This document shows, in pieces, positions 39,929 to 48,838 of a DNA stretch of 64,000 nucleotides. This DNA is from Marinobacter antarcticus (GTDB lineage: Bacteria > Pseudomonadota > Gammaproteobacteria > Pseudomonadales > Oleiphilaceae). The stretch lies in the NCBI RefSeq assembly GCF_900142385.1, contig NZ_FRAQ01000002.1, forward strand, positions 505,419 to 569,418, read 5' to 3'. The translations under genes and the position numbers were made by a program. The notes beneath the pieces are model-generated. The model was not told the DNA's origin and ran no database searches. It saw only the letters and a program-made list of their open reading frames with translations. The number at the start of each line of letters is the position of its first letter. Positions within the stretch are counted from its first letter, which is position 1.

Positions 39929-40912
39929 ATCGAGTGCCCCGGAGCGGCGCTGCACTGCAAGTGAAAGCGCCTGCTCCAGGGATTCCTGCTCTTTTTCCGG
40001 CGTAAACTGGCTAGCGAGTTGGTCAACCTGCTCTCGCAATTGCTCCAGAAACTCCGCATCGCTCTCCGCATGTTCGAGCACATCAGCAAGTGCCCCGGTA
40101 TCACCCACGGGGTAGTACCCGGCGTAATCCTTACCAAGCAGCCCGGTATTCCCGGAGATATCAGATGCAATGACAGGCAGGCCGGCGCGGCAGGCTTCCG
40201 ACACTACATTTGCACCACCCTCCATGACCGAACTCATCACCAGCAACTGGCTATTGGCCATCAGCCCGGCGATGCCATTTTTTTCGAGCGCGCCGAGCCA
40301 TTTGAATCTTGGATTCTCCTGCACTTCCTGTTTTGCCAGCTGTTCCCAATGTGCATCGTGGGCGTTGCCTGCACAGGAAACGCGAATGCGGGAGTTCGCG
40401 GGCAAAAGCCTGGCCGCCTGGGGGGCCCGAAGGGAGTCTTTTTCATCCCGCAGGTGGCCGATGACGCACACATCAAAATAAAGCGATGTAGAAGCCGCCT
40501 TTCTTTTATGCACAGTGGGCCGGTCCGCAGACTGAAAAAGCGTAACCAGTTTGATCCTGAAACGCTCTGGAATATCGTCCCCAACCTGCGCATGCAAGCC
40601 GATCAGTGCATCGGCTGCCTGCATGGAACAAAGGGTTTGCTCAGGGTATTCGTATTGGTGTCGGTAGATATCTGTTCCCGTTAATGCCACGACTAACGGT
40701 TTGCCCGGGCATGAATTTCGGAACAGGCGAATTGCCTCATGGCTGCGCCAGGCATGGAGAGCAATGAAGAGATCACAAGGCTCACCGTGATACGCTGTAA
40801 CAATAGATACCTTGTGCCCCGCTTGTTCCAGCAGCGTTTGCCAGCGCTCTGCGGTTGCCCTGTTGCCAGCTTTCGAGCCCGGCCCAGCCGGCGTGATCAT
40901 GATGATATCCAT
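39917..40912 (-). CDS. senB: SenB-like selenosugar synthase (TIGR04348-type glycosyltransferase)
   Basis: A 331-residue GT-B protein. It begins MDIIMITPAGPGSKAGNRATAERW and has ALTGTDIYRH, VIGHLRDEKDSLRAP and VMSSVMEGGANVVSEACRAGLPVIASDISGN. This matches my memory of the TIGR04348 group, whose characterised member SenB joins selenophosphate to UDP-N-acetyl-sugar to make a selenosugar in selenoneine biosynthesis. The SelD neighbour supports that role, since SenC is a SelD homologue. It is convergent with selD and divergent from the transporter genes. No SenA (EgtB-like selenoneine synthase) is in the window. The assignment rests on motifs and context, not on a search. Confidence 0.75.
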   Translation of the reverse strand: MDIIMITPAGPGSKAGNRATAERWQTLLEQAGHKVSIVTAYHGEPCDLFIALHAWRSHEAIRLFRNSCPGKPLVVALTGTDIYRHQYEYPEQTLCSMQAADALIGLHAQVGDDIPERFRIKLVTLFQSADRPTVHKRKAASTSLYFDVCVIGHLRDEKDSLRAPQAARLLPANSRIRVSCAGNAHDAHWEQLAKQEVQENPRFKWLGALEKNGIAGLMANSQLLVMSSVMEGGANVVSEACRAGLPVIASDISGNTGLLGKDYAGYYPVGDTGALADVLEHAESDAEFLEQLREQVDQLASQFTPEKEQESLEQALSLAVQRRSGALDSLS

Positions 40913-40995
40913 AGTGCTCTTCGATATAAGAAGACCCTTTAAAGGTCCGGATAAAATTTTGATAGACTTGAATAGAATTTTAAGAGAATAGTGCC

Positions 40996-41024
40996 CTGAT
41001 GCCTGACCTATTTATACCTATAAT
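40996..41024 (+). promoter_or_regulatory. Candidate sigma-70 promoter for the transporter operon
   Basis: A perfect TATAAT lies at 41019-41024, with CTGATG at 40996-41001 as a weak -35 and a 17-base spacer. Transcription would start near 41031, giving a leader of about 110 bases before the binding-protein gene. Confidence 0.4.
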
Positions 41025-41143
41025 CCGTATATATGTTCAGTGTTAAAAAGAATCAGAGTATCCTCCCGCTCGCAGACGCAACTGGTTTTAGACAGGAGCG
41101 ATATTTCTGCTTTAACAATCAGATACCCGATGAAGGATTTCAA

Positions 41144-42019
41144 ATGGCTTTGAATCTTATAAGGAAGTTGACGCTTTCAAGTTTTTTAATTTTCGCCGCA
41201 GCCACGGTTTCGGCGCAAACATTTGTGTTCACTGCGATCCCTGATGAAGACGAAACAAAGCTGGTAGAACGTTTTCGCGGTGTCGCCGATTACCTCTCTG
41301 AGCAGCTGAATGTTGATGTACGCTACATTCCGGTAAAGTCCTACGCGGCTGCCATTTCGGCGTTCCGTAACAACCAGGTTCAGTTGGCATGGTTCGGCGG
41401 CCTTTCCGGTGTACAGGCGCGCAGGCTGGTACCTGGTTCCGAAGCTGTTGCTCAAGGTGTTGAGGACGAAGCATTCCAGACCTATTTTATTGCCAATACC
41501 AACACGGGGATCGAACCAGCCGAAGAGCTTGCAGACCTGAAAGATCAGCTGCAGGGTAAAACCTTTACCTTCGGCTCCAAAGGCTCAACGTCTGGCCGGC
41601 TCATGCCCGAGTTCTATGTGCGCGACACCTTTGATTCAAAGCCTGAGGATTTTTTCTCACGCGTTGGCTTCAGTGGCAACCACACACGCACCCTTCGCCT
41701 GGTTGAGGCCGGCACCTATGATATAGGCGCGCTTAACTTCCAGGTTTGGGAAAAAGAGCTGGCTGATGGAAACGTTGATACCGATGCGGTTCAGGTTATC
41801 TGGAAAACACCCACCTACCCTGATTATCAGTGGACTATTCGTGGAGATGTGGACGAGCGCTTTGGTGAAGGCTTCAAACAGCGCGTTACCGAAGCACTTC
41901 TGAACCTCGATAACCCGGAACTGCTTGAAAGCTTCCCGCGTTCAGGCTTTATTCCTGCCTCCAACGACGACTATGAGCCGATTCGTAAAACTGCAGAAGA
42001 GATCGGAATCCTCGACTGA
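41144..42019 (+). CDS. PhnD-like periplasmic binding protein, putative selenium-oxyanion transporter
   Basis: A 291-residue exported protein with a signal peptide (LTLSSFLIFAAATVSAQ). The mature part is of the phosphate/phosphite/phosphonate-binding type: FTAIPDEDETKLVERFRGVADYLSEQL, PVKSYAAAISAFRNNQVQLAWFGGLSGVQA, then FGSKGSTSGRLMPEFYV. Close relatives beside selD genes are commonly labelled putative selenate-binding proteins; that label is contextual rather than biochemical. ATG 41144 has GAAGGA upstream and the signal follows directly; an ATG at 41033 would precede it with 37 odd residues. Its stop overlaps the ATPase start (TGATG), so the operon is tightly coupled. Confidence 0.8.
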   Translation: MALNLIRKLTLSSFLIFAAATVSAQTFVFTAIPDEDETKLVERFRGVADYLSEQLNVDVRYIPVKSYAAAISAFRNNQVQLAWFGGLSGVQARRLVPGSEAVAQGVEDEAFQTYFIANTNTGIEPAEELADLKDQLQGKTFTFGSKGSTSGRLMPEFYVRDTFDSKPEDFFSRVGFSGNHTRTLRLVEAGTYDIGALNFQVWEKELADGNVDTDAVQVIWKTPTYPDYQWTIRGDVDERFGEGFKQRVTEALLNLDNPELLESFPRSGFIPASNDDYEPIRKTAEEIGILD

Positions 42020-42669
42020 TGTCAGGCTTCGATCTTTCTGGCCTTACGGCTTCATTCAGCGGCAAGCGGGTCATCGGTCCGCTGTCGCTGCATGTTAACC
42101 CGGGCGACAAAATTGCACTCGTGGGTAAAAGCGGTGCTGGTAAATCCACTCTTATTCGGCTGATTCACGAACGTGTTAACCGTAACTCTTCCTTGATTCC
42201 TCAGGACTTGGGCCTGGTGAATGCACTTTCAGTGTTCCACAACGTGTTTATGGGGCAGCTGGATAGGCACTCGACCTGGTATAACACGGTAACGCTCGCC
42301 CGGCCGTTCTCGAAAGACCGTGCTGAGGTACACACGCTGTTGCAGTCACTTGGTATGACAGAAAAACTCTGGACGCCTGCAGCCTCTCTTTCCGGCGGGC
42401 AACGCCAGCGTGTCGCCATTGCGCGGGCGCTCTACCGAAACGCCCCTGTGCTGCTGGCAGACGAGCCGGTTTCGGCGCTCGATGGCCCCATGGCTAACTC
42501 GGTAATGACGTATCTCCGCGATCGCTTTTCAACCAGCATTATTGCGCTGCACGATGTGGAGCTGGCTCTGAATTACTGCACCAGGATCGTTGGCATTTAT
42601 GACGGACAGATCGCCTTGGACCAGCCTAGCGAGAATCTTGCAGCCTCAGACATCATGTCTCTTTACTAG
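42019..42669 (+). CDS. ABC transporter ATPase, PhnC-like
   Basis: A 216-residue nucleotide-binding subunit. Walker A is GKSGAGKST, the signature LSGGQRQRVAIARALY and Walker B VLLADEPVSALD; the H-loop is IALHDVELAL. It is shorter than typical PhnC proteins (about 250-280), with a reduced region between Walker A and the signature. It drives the double permease encoded next; the start overlaps the binding-protein stop. Selenium specificity is inferred from the neighbouring selD and senB genes. Confidence 0.85.
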   Translation: MSGFDLSGLTASFSGKRVIGPLSLHVNPGDKIALVGKSGAGKSTLIRLIHERVNRNSSLIPQDLGLVNALSVFHNVFMGQLDRHSTWYNTVTLARPFSKDRAEVHTLLQSLGMTEKLWTPAASLSGGQRQRVAIARALYRNAPVLLADEPVSALDGPMANSVMTYLRDRFSTSIIALHDVELALNYCTRIVGIYDGQIALDQPSENLAASDIMSLY

Positions 42670-42686
42670 GTAACTCGGCCCGTTCC

Positions 42687-44153
42687 ATGCTCTCTTCCCC
42701 AACGGTTCGTACCAGCCTTATTTTCCTTGCTATTGCTTTGGTGGGGTTAATGTTTGCGGATATCGCCATCACCGCATCCAATCCCTGGCGTGATCTGGGC
42801 AACTTCTTCCTGGGGATCTTAACTCCCAACTTTTTCAGTAGCGAAGGGTTGATGACCGCGCTGTTGAGAACGGTCGCCTTTGCCTTTGTCGGCGTTGCTC
42901 TTGGCGGTGTCTGTGGCTTCCTGCTGGCACTGGTATACCGGTCGCTGCCCGTACGCATTTTCTGTGCTTTTATTCGCGCCATTCACGAGCTTTTCTGGGC
43001 GCTGATCTTTCTGCAGTTCTTCGGGTTCCATCCGCTCACCGGTGTACTGGCCATCGCGATCCCCTACGCCGGAATATTCGCCAAAGTATATTCCGAAATT
43101 CTCGAAGAAGCCGATCCGGAACCCGGCCGTGTTCTGCCTCCGGGCACCGGAAATATTACGGCCTTTCTTTATACCCGCATCCCGGATTGCTGGGTGAAGA
43201 TGCGCACCTATACGGCTTACCGGCTGGAATGTGGTTTGCGTTCCAGCGCGATACTTGGTTTTGTTGGCCTGCCCACACTGGGCTTTTACCTGGAAGCGTC
43301 GTTTTCTCAGGGGCTTTACTCCGACGCCGGCGCAATGCTGATTCTGTTCTATGTCCTGATAGCCACCATGCCCCTGTGGGTAAGGCCAAAGCTATTGCCC
43401 GTGTACGTGCTTGGCGCACCCTTCTTTCTTGGCGAGGGCTTGCCGATTGTATGGGGCAATGTGCAGCGCTTCTTCACCGAAGACATTGTGCCGGCACCGC
43501 TGCGTAACGGGGAGGGTTTGACGGGCCTGATGCCCTGGCTGAGTGATCTGATGATCAACGAAGCCATCCCGGGCATCTGGAATACCATTGTGCTCACCCA
43601 GATTGCACTGGTGGCTACGGGTATTCTCTCGCTGCTGGCATTCCCTCTGATCTCCAACCATTTTGGCGGCCCCATACGCCGTAGCGCCGGCCATGTGGTT
43701 CTGGTGATCGCACGGTCCACGCCGGAGTACATTCTGGCTTATATCCTGCTGCAACTATGGGGCCCTTCGATGTTGCCTGCGGTGGTTGCCTTGGCGCTGC
43801 ACAACGGCGGAATTATCGGGCACTTGATTGGCAAGCAAACCAATTCCATCAAGCTCCGTGCGGACGCACCTATCGGACTTAACCGGTACAGCTGGGAGCT
43901 GGTGCCACGGGTGTATCGTTCTTTTCTGGCATTTCTGTTCTACCGTTGGGAGATCATTATGCGGGAAACGGCCATTCTGGGGATTTTAGGCATCTACACG
44001 CTCGGGTTTTACGTAGATAGCGCTATTCAGAATATCCGGTTTGACCGCGCCATGGTGCTGATTCTGGTAACTGCCCTGCTCAACATCGGCGTTGATACCC
44101 TCGGGCGTTATGTTCGCCGCAAGCTTGCCCTGAAAACCATGCCGACCTGCTGA
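42687..44153 (+). CDS. ABC transporter permease, double-length PhnE-like
   Basis: A 488-residue polytopic membrane protein made of two PhnE-like halves in one chain. Each half has an EAA-type loop: one near AIPYAGIFAKVYSEILEEADPEP, the other near ALHNGGIIGHLIGKQTNSIKL. Most PhnE permeases are single-domain and act as dimers, so this fusion would supply both subunits. It follows the ATPase by 17 bases on the same strand and completes a binding protein/ATPase/permease operon. Substrate inferred as a selenium or phosphorus oxyanion. Confidence 0.85.
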   Translation: MLSSPTVRTSLIFLAIALVGLMFADIAITASNPWRDLGNFFLGILTPNFFSSEGLMTALLRTVAFAFVGVALGGVCGFLLALVYRSLPVRIFCAFIRAIHELFWALIFLQFFGFHPLTGVLAIAIPYAGIFAKVYSEILEEADPEPGRVLPPGTGNITAFLYTRIPDCWVKMRTYTAYRLECGLRSSAILGFVGLPTLGFYLEASFSQGLYSDAGAMLILFYVLIATMPLWVRPKLLPVYVLGAPFFLGEGLPIVWGNVQRFFTEDIVPAPLRNGEGLTGLMPWLSDLMINEAIPGIWNTIVLTQIALVATGILSLLAFPLISNHFGGPIRRSAGHVVLVIARSTPEYILAYILLQLWGPSMLPAVVALALHNGGIIGHLIGKQTNSIKLRADAPIGLNRYSWELVPRVYRSFLAFLFYRWEIIMRETAILGILGIYTLGFYVDSAIQNIRFDRAMVLILVTALLNIGVDTLGRYVRRKLALKTMPTC

Positions 44154-44184
44154 ATATCCAGAGTTTGTTGCTTAGGCCTTGGTG

Positions 44185-45615
44185 TTAAAGGACTGGGCCG
44201 ATGGTTGCAATAACGTTGTGCCAGATCCTCTGATGGTAATGCCATGCAAGAACCGTGGGTAAGTCAACGACCTCAGAGCGGTTGATGTAACTTTGTTGGC
44301 GTTCTGTGATTGCCAGGGTCGTGGCTTCGTCCTGCAGAAGAATGTTGTTTTCATAGTTCAGGTCAAAACTGCGCAGATCCAGGTTCGAGGAGCCAATCAG
44401 GCTTATCTTGCCGTCGATTGTGAGGGTTTTGGCGTGAAGAAGCCCGCCTTTGAACTCATGGATGATGCATCCCGCATCAAGCAGTCGGTGATAGTAACTG
44501 CGGCTGGCCGCAGCCACGATCCAGCTGTCATTCACCTTGGGAAATATCAGCGAAACCGCAACGCCCCGATGGGCGGCCGCGCACAGGGCTTCCAGAACCG
44601 TCGCATCTGGAACGAAATACGGTGTAGAGAGTGTCAGCTCGCTCTGGGCGCAGGCAATCAGGTTGGCAAAGAGCTGCGGCGTGGCCCCGTGGCGCTCGGT
44701 TGGCCCAACGCCCATAACCTTCGCCGGAAAACCGCCTTCAACGGGCTGCGAGGACAGCACAATGCAATCCAGAGATTGATTGGTGGCCTGCATCCAGTCG
44801 CTGGCAAACAGCAACTGATTCTGAACCACAACCGGCCCGGTAAACCGGAGCATGATATCCACCCAAGGCGCGTACTTGGCTTTAACCAGAAACTCCGGAT
44901 CAGCGGAATTACGGCTGCCGCAATAAGTGATCCGTGAGTCAATCACGGTTATCTTGCGGTGGTTCCGAAGATCCAGCCGGCTGGTGAGAATGGTGCGGAT
45001 GGGGTGCTTCAGCGACAGCGCGACAGCCAGATGAACGCCCGCCTCTTTCATGCGCTGCCAGAGCGCGGAATTAATCATCGCGCGAGACCCCAGCCCATCA
45101 GCCATGGCTCGGCATGTTACCCCTCTGCGGGCTGCGCGTATCAGTGCCTCAGCAATGGCATGGCCGGTGTTGTCATCAATCCAGATGTAATACAGCACGT
45201 GAACGTGATCTTTGGCCGCATCAATGTCTGCAACCATGCGGCTAAGCGTTTCATCGCCATCACTCATCAACTCGGCGGTGTTACCTGCTGATGGATGGAA
45301 ACCGTTAATCGAGCCCGCATAGCGGAATGCAGGCCGGTAGACCGGCTCAATCAGTTTCTCTGTATTGGCTGCCTCCCCCATAAACCAGGAAGCTTTGGCT
45401 CGTATTTCCGCAAATATCTCTCTGTGTCGTTTATCCGCGCGGTTTCCCAGATCTGTTTCACCGAACAGGAAGTAAATAACGCTGCCAAAATAAGGCAGAA
45501 CGTTAAGCACGATAAACCAGGCCAGGCGCACGGGAGGCGACAGGTCATCACGTAGGAGAATCCGGATAGTAAACGTAATAACCAGAAGTGTGTGGAGCAT
45601 CAGGATAACGGTCAT
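44185..45615 (-). CDS. cls: Cardiolipin synthase (phospholipase D superfamily)
   Basis: A 476-residue inner-membrane enzyme that condenses two phosphatidylglycerols to cardiolipin. Two N-terminal hydrophobic segments (residues 1-20 and about 28-50, with PYFGSVIYFLFG) are followed by two HKD-type motifs: NHRKITVIDSRITYCGSRN and HAKTLTIDGKISLIGSSNLDLRS. Both His and Lys residues are intact. Length and layout match ClsA-type enzymes. It is convergent with the transporter operon (31 bases between stops) and has no operon partner. Confidence 0.9.
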   Translation of the reverse strand: MTVILMLHTLLVITFTIRILLRDDLSPPVRLAWFIVLNVLPYFGSVIYFLFGETDLGNRADKRHREIFAEIRAKASWFMGEAANTEKLIEPVYRPAFRYAGSINGFHPSAGNTAELMSDGDETLSRMVADIDAAKDHVHVLYYIWIDDNTGHAIAEALIRAARRGVTCRAMADGLGSRAMINSALWQRMKEAGVHLAVALSLKHPIRTILTSRLDLRNHRKITVIDSRITYCGSRNSADPEFLVKAKYAPWVDIMLRFTGPVVVQNQLLFASDWMQATNQSLDCIVLSSQPVEGGFPAKVMGVGPTERHGATPQLFANLIACAQSELTLSTPYFVPDATVLEALCAAAHRGVAVSLIFPKVNDSWIVAAASRSYYHRLLDAGCIIHEFKGGLLHAKTLTIDGKISLIGSSNLDLRSFDLNYENNILLQDEATTLAITERQQSYINRSEVVDLPTVLAWHYHQRIWHNVIATIGPVL

Positions 45616-45696
45616 CAGGCTCCCTTTAAGGATTCAGAATCCATAGTGCTTTCATTAACCCCTGACATTACTGCGAACACGCTGATATAACCGTTA

Positions 45697-45999
45697 TCAA
45701 TTTTTGCTGCGTTGCTCGAGAACCCAGTCAATTCCTAGCTGAACGGTCTCTGCCTGTTCCGGTTTGTCCGCGGGCACTCCCTCGACCGCCGGGCGGGTAA
45801 ACGCGCCCTCCTCCGTGGAAACCATGGAATCGACATCGACAGAGAGAACCAGGTAGGTGACACCACCTGAAACAACCCTCGCCCGCTGAGCCAGGCCGAA
45901 AACAAAGCGGCAGTAGTCCAGCTTCAGCTGCATCAGGTCCTGTTCGGCTTTACGAATTTTCCGTAACAGCACTTTTTGTACACTTTCGCCGTAATCCAT
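45697..45999 (-). CDS. Small conserved-looking protein of unknown function
   Basis: A 100-residue acidic protein that I do not recognise. The N-terminal half is helical and charged (VQKVLLRKIRKAEQDLMQLKLDYCRFVFGL), with a beta-like central part (GGVTYLVLSVDVDSMVS) and a polar tail. No signal or membrane segment. The ATG at 45999 (or GTG at 46002) has AGAGAAAG upstream. It lies 27 bases downstream of the membrane protein gene ending at 46027 on the same strand. Confidence 0.55.
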   Translation of the reverse strand: MDYGESVQKVLLRKIRKAEQDLMQLKLDYCRFVFGLAQRARVVSGGVTYLVLSVDVDSMVSTEEGAFTRPAVEGVPADKPEQAETVQLGIDWVLEQRSKN

Positions 46000-46026
46000 C
46001 ACGCTTTCTCTGAAGTTAACATCAAT

Positions 46027-46530
46027 TTACCGAATCTGTTTATCTTGGGTTTGAAAAACCAGTTTCAATGGAGCAGGCTCTGGAAGTGCATTCTGGCCTT
46101 GTTGCAGATCAATACGCCAGACCATTTCGGAACCCGTGGTACAGAGTGGTGCAGTGAAACGGGCAGAGTAACTGCCATCGCCTTCACTTCGCAGCGGTAC
46201 CGGGTACTCACCCATATACATGGATTCGCCGCGTAATACTGCAAGGAACCGCTCCGGTGTAGTCGGCGAATAAACGGTAAGCTGATATTCTGTGCCCTGG
46301 CCCTCGTCACCCATAACGCCCAGTTCCACTTGCCAGAGCCCGGATTTCACCTCCCACTCACAGGGCCCAGCCAGCAAGTCACAGACAGGCTGCTCACTAC
46401 CGGGAGCGTCGCTATCTGGGGCTTTTAGCCATAGGGAACCAAAGATAACCACTAAAACCAGGGCCACAATGAAACCCATAGCCACAATCGCTCGTACCAT
46501 ACCCTCACCCAGTTGAAACCGATGAGGCAT
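46027..46530 (-). CDS. Membrane-anchored hypothetical protein
   Basis: A 167-residue protein with one N-terminal membrane helix (VRAIVAMGFIVALVLVVIFGSLWL) and a predicted periplasmic domain of beta type containing three cysteines (CDLLAGPCEW and PLCTTG), possibly disulphide-bonded. I do not recognise the family. The ATG at 46530 is chosen because the helix follows closely; a longer start at 46632 would overlap the divergent ABC gene. It is divergent from the ABC operon and followed by a small gene on the same strand. Confidence 0.6.
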   Translation of the reverse strand: MPHRFQLGEGMVRAIVAMGFIVALVLVVIFGSLWLKAPDSDAPGSEQPVCDLLAGPCEWEVKSGLWQVELGVMGDEGQGTEYQLTVYSPTTPERFLAVLRGESMYMGEYPVPLRSEGDGSYSARFTAPLCTTGSEMVWRIDLQQGQNALPEPAPLKLVFQTQDKQIR

Positions 46531-46634
46531 TATGGACACTATCTGCCTCAAGGCAAAAATTTCTAAACCGGCGCCAGACATGAGAAAATGCCGCGCTTTC
46601 ATTTCGGACCCACTTTCTGGAACAGGATACACCC

Positions 46635-47567
46635 GTGCAGCCGGATATTTCCGTTAAGAACCTCAACAAGGTTTATGAGGGCGGTTTCCAGGCCCTTAAG
46701 AATATCAATCTGGACATAAACCGGGGCGAAATTTTTGCCCTGCTCGGTCCCAACGGGGCAGGCAAAACCACAATGATCAGCATCATTTGCGGCATTGCCA
46801 ACATGTCTTCCGGTGAAATCACTGCCGGTGGCCACAACATCGTCAAGGATTACCGTAAAGCTCGTGAATCCATTGGCCTGGTGCCCCAGGAACTCAGTAC
46901 CGATTCGTTCGAAACCGTATGGAAGGCCGTATCCTTCAGCCGCGGCCTGTTCGGTAAAGCGCCCAAGCCTGAGCACATTGAAAAGGTGCTCAGGGATCTA
47001 TCGCTGTGGGACAAGCGCAATAGTCGCATTATGACCCTCTCCGGTGGCATGAAGCGCCGGCTGATGATCGCCAAGGCGCTCTCTCATGAGCCTCGGATAC
47101 TGTTCCTGGATGAGCCCACGGCAGGCGTCGACGTAGAGCTGCGTCGTGATATGTGGGAGATGGTCCGTAAACTCCGGGAAGACGGTGTAACCATCATTCT
47201 TACGACCCACTACATCGAAGAAGCCGAAGAAATGGCCGATCGTATCGGGGTTATTCGCCAGGGCGAGATCATTCTGGTGGAAGAGAAGAGCCGGCTGATG
47301 AGCAAGCTGGGCAAGAAAGAGTTGCGTCTGCAATTGCAGTCGAAGCTCGACAAAGTACCCGGAGAGCTCACTCTGGAGCCTGTGGAGTTGTCAGACGATG
47401 GTTACGAACTGATTTACACCTTCGATTCGCAGCAAGAACAGGCCGGCGTGGCGCGCTTGCTACGCACCCTCGGGGATATCGGCATTGATTACCGCGACCT
47501 GCGCACCCGGGAGAGTTCCCTGGAAGAGATTTTTGTAGGCCTGGTGCATGAAAAAGATGCGGGCTAA
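46635..47567 (+). CDS. ABC-2 type exporter ATP-binding protein
   Basis: A 310-residue ATPase. Walker [10 protein letters not shown], signature [15 protein letters not shown], Walker [13 protein letters not shown] and H-loop [18 protein letters not shown]. The LSGGMKRR form and the C-terminal region ([10 protein letters not shown]) are typical of drug- or polysaccharide-type ABC-2 exporters such as YadG. It starts with GTG at 46635, preceded by AGGA. It is followed by its permease after 12 bases. The substrate is unknown. Confidence 0.9.
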   Translation: MQPDISVKNLNKVYEGGFQALKNINLDINRGEIFALLGPNGAGKTTMISIICGIANMSSGEITAGGHNIVKDYRKARESIGLVPQELSTDSFETVWKAVSFSRGLFGKAPKPEHIEKVLRDLSLWDKRNSRIMTLSGGMKRRLMIAKALSHEPRILFLDEPTAGVDVELRRDMWEMVRKLREDGVTIILTTHYIEEAEEMADRIGVIRQGEIILVEEKSRLMSKLGKKELRLQLQSKLDKVPGELTLEPVELSDDGYELIYTFDSQQEQAGVARLLRTLGDIGIDYRDLRTRESSLEEIFVGLVHEKDAG

Positions 47568-47579
47568 CGGGAGAAAGGC

Positions 47580-48341
47580 ATGAATTTTTACGGTGTTAAA
47601 GCCATCTACAATTTTGAAATGTCCCGCATGCGTCGCACCCTGATGCAGAGCGTGCTCTCGCCAGTCATATCCACCTGCCTGTATTTTGTTGTTTTCGGGT
47701 CAGCAATTGGTTCGCGCATGGGCAATATCGATAACATCGAATACGCCGCGTACATCATTCCCGGTCTCGTCATGCTTTCCCTGTTGATGCAAAGCATCTC
47801 CAACGCCTCTTTCGGCATCTACATGCCAAAATTCTCCGGTACTATTTATGAGGTGCTTTCTGCACCTGTGTCCTACGTCGAAATAGTGCTGGGCTATGTG
47901 GGCGCTGCAGCCACTAAATCAGTAATACTTGGGCTGATCATACTGCTGACTGCCAGGTTATTTGTAGACTACAGCGTTCTGCACCCCTTCTGGATGCTTT
48001 CTTTCCTGGCACTGACGGCCGTAACCTTCAGCATGTTCGGGTTCATCATCGGCATATGGGCTGACGGGTTTGAAAAACTTCAGATAGTTCCCATGATGAT
48101 TGTGACCCCGCTGACCTTTCTTGGCGGCACCTTTTATTCCATCGATATGCTGCCGGAAATCTGGCAGACCATCAGCCTGTTTAACCCGGTGGTATACCTG
48201 ATCAGCGGTTTTCGCTGGGCATTTTACGGTGTCTCGGATGTGCACGTTGGAATAAGCGTGGGTATGACCCTGCTGTTCCTGGCGGCATGTATGGCGGGGA
48301 TCTGGTGGATTTTCAAAACCGGCTATCGGTTACGCTCCTGA
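47580..48341 (+). CDS. ABC-2 type exporter permease
   Basis: A 253-residue inner-membrane permease with about six hydrophobic helices, of the YadH/ABC-2 group: [19 protein letters not shown] near the first loop and the conserved C-terminal [36 protein letters not shown]. The start has GGAGAAAGG upstream. It pairs with the ATPase at 46635. Its stop overlaps the start of the DUF192 gene (TGATG), linking the three in one operon. Confidence 0.9.
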   Translation: MNFYGVKAIYNFEMSRMRRTLMQSVLSPVISTCLYFVVFGSAIGSRMGNIDNIEYAAYIIPGLVMLSLLMQSISNASFGIYMPKFSGTIYEVLSAPVSYVEIVLGYVGAAATKSVILGLIILLTARLFVDYSVLHPFWMLSFLALTAVTFSMFGFIIGIWADGFEKLQIVPMMIVTPLTFLGGTFYSIDMLPEIWQTISLFNPVVYLISGFRWAFYGVSDVHVGISVGMTLLFLAACMAGIWWIFKTGYRLRS

Positions 48342-48838
48342 TGCGGTCCCGCTGCGCCCTGCTCTGTTTTGCAGCCATTCTGGCAGGCTGTTCTGCCGGC
48401 TCAGATGCTCAAGAGCCTTCAGCCGGCTTGCCGGTCGTTGAAGGCTGTTTTACGACAGACTCTGGAATGGTAAACGTCAGCCTGGAACTGGCACAGGCGC
48501 CGCAGGAGCGCCACAAAGGCCTCATGGGGCGCGAATCCCTCGCAGCCAATTCGGGCATGCTGTTTCAGTACCAGGAACAGCAGAGCCCGGATCATGGCTT
48601 CTGGATGTACCAGACGCTCATTCCTCTGGATATTGCTTATCTGGATGAGAACGGCGTTATCGGCAACATTCAGCAGATGGAGCCGTGTAAATCGACCAAC
48701 GGTGCGAGATGCCCGAGCTACCCTGCAGGCGTTGGGTTTATAGTTGCCGTAGAAATGAACGTTGGTTTTTTTGAGGCGAATGGAATTGCTTCCGGAGATC
48801 GCCTCAAGCTGGGAAAACAGAACTGCAAAACCCGTTAA
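48341..48838 (+). CDS. DUF192-family lipoprotein
   Basis: A 165-residue exported protein with a lipobox LAGC in [17 protein letters not shown], so it is probably anchored by a lipid at Cys17. The mature part is DUF192, with LAQAPQERHKGLMGRESL and FWMYQTLIPLDIAYLDENGVI. The function of DUF192 proteins is unknown; some resemble periplasmic processing factors. The ATG overlaps the permease stop. Its own stop shares the GTTAAC palindrome with the convergent crotonase stop. Confidence 0.85.
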   Translation: MRSRCALLCFAAILAGCSAGSDAQEPSAGLPVVEGCFTTDSGMVNVSLELAQAPQERHKGLMGRESLAANSGMLFQYQEQQSPDHGFWMYQTLIPLDIAYLDENGVIGNIQQMEPCKSTNGARCPSYPAGVGFIVAVEMNVGFFEANGIASGDRLKLGKQNCKTR

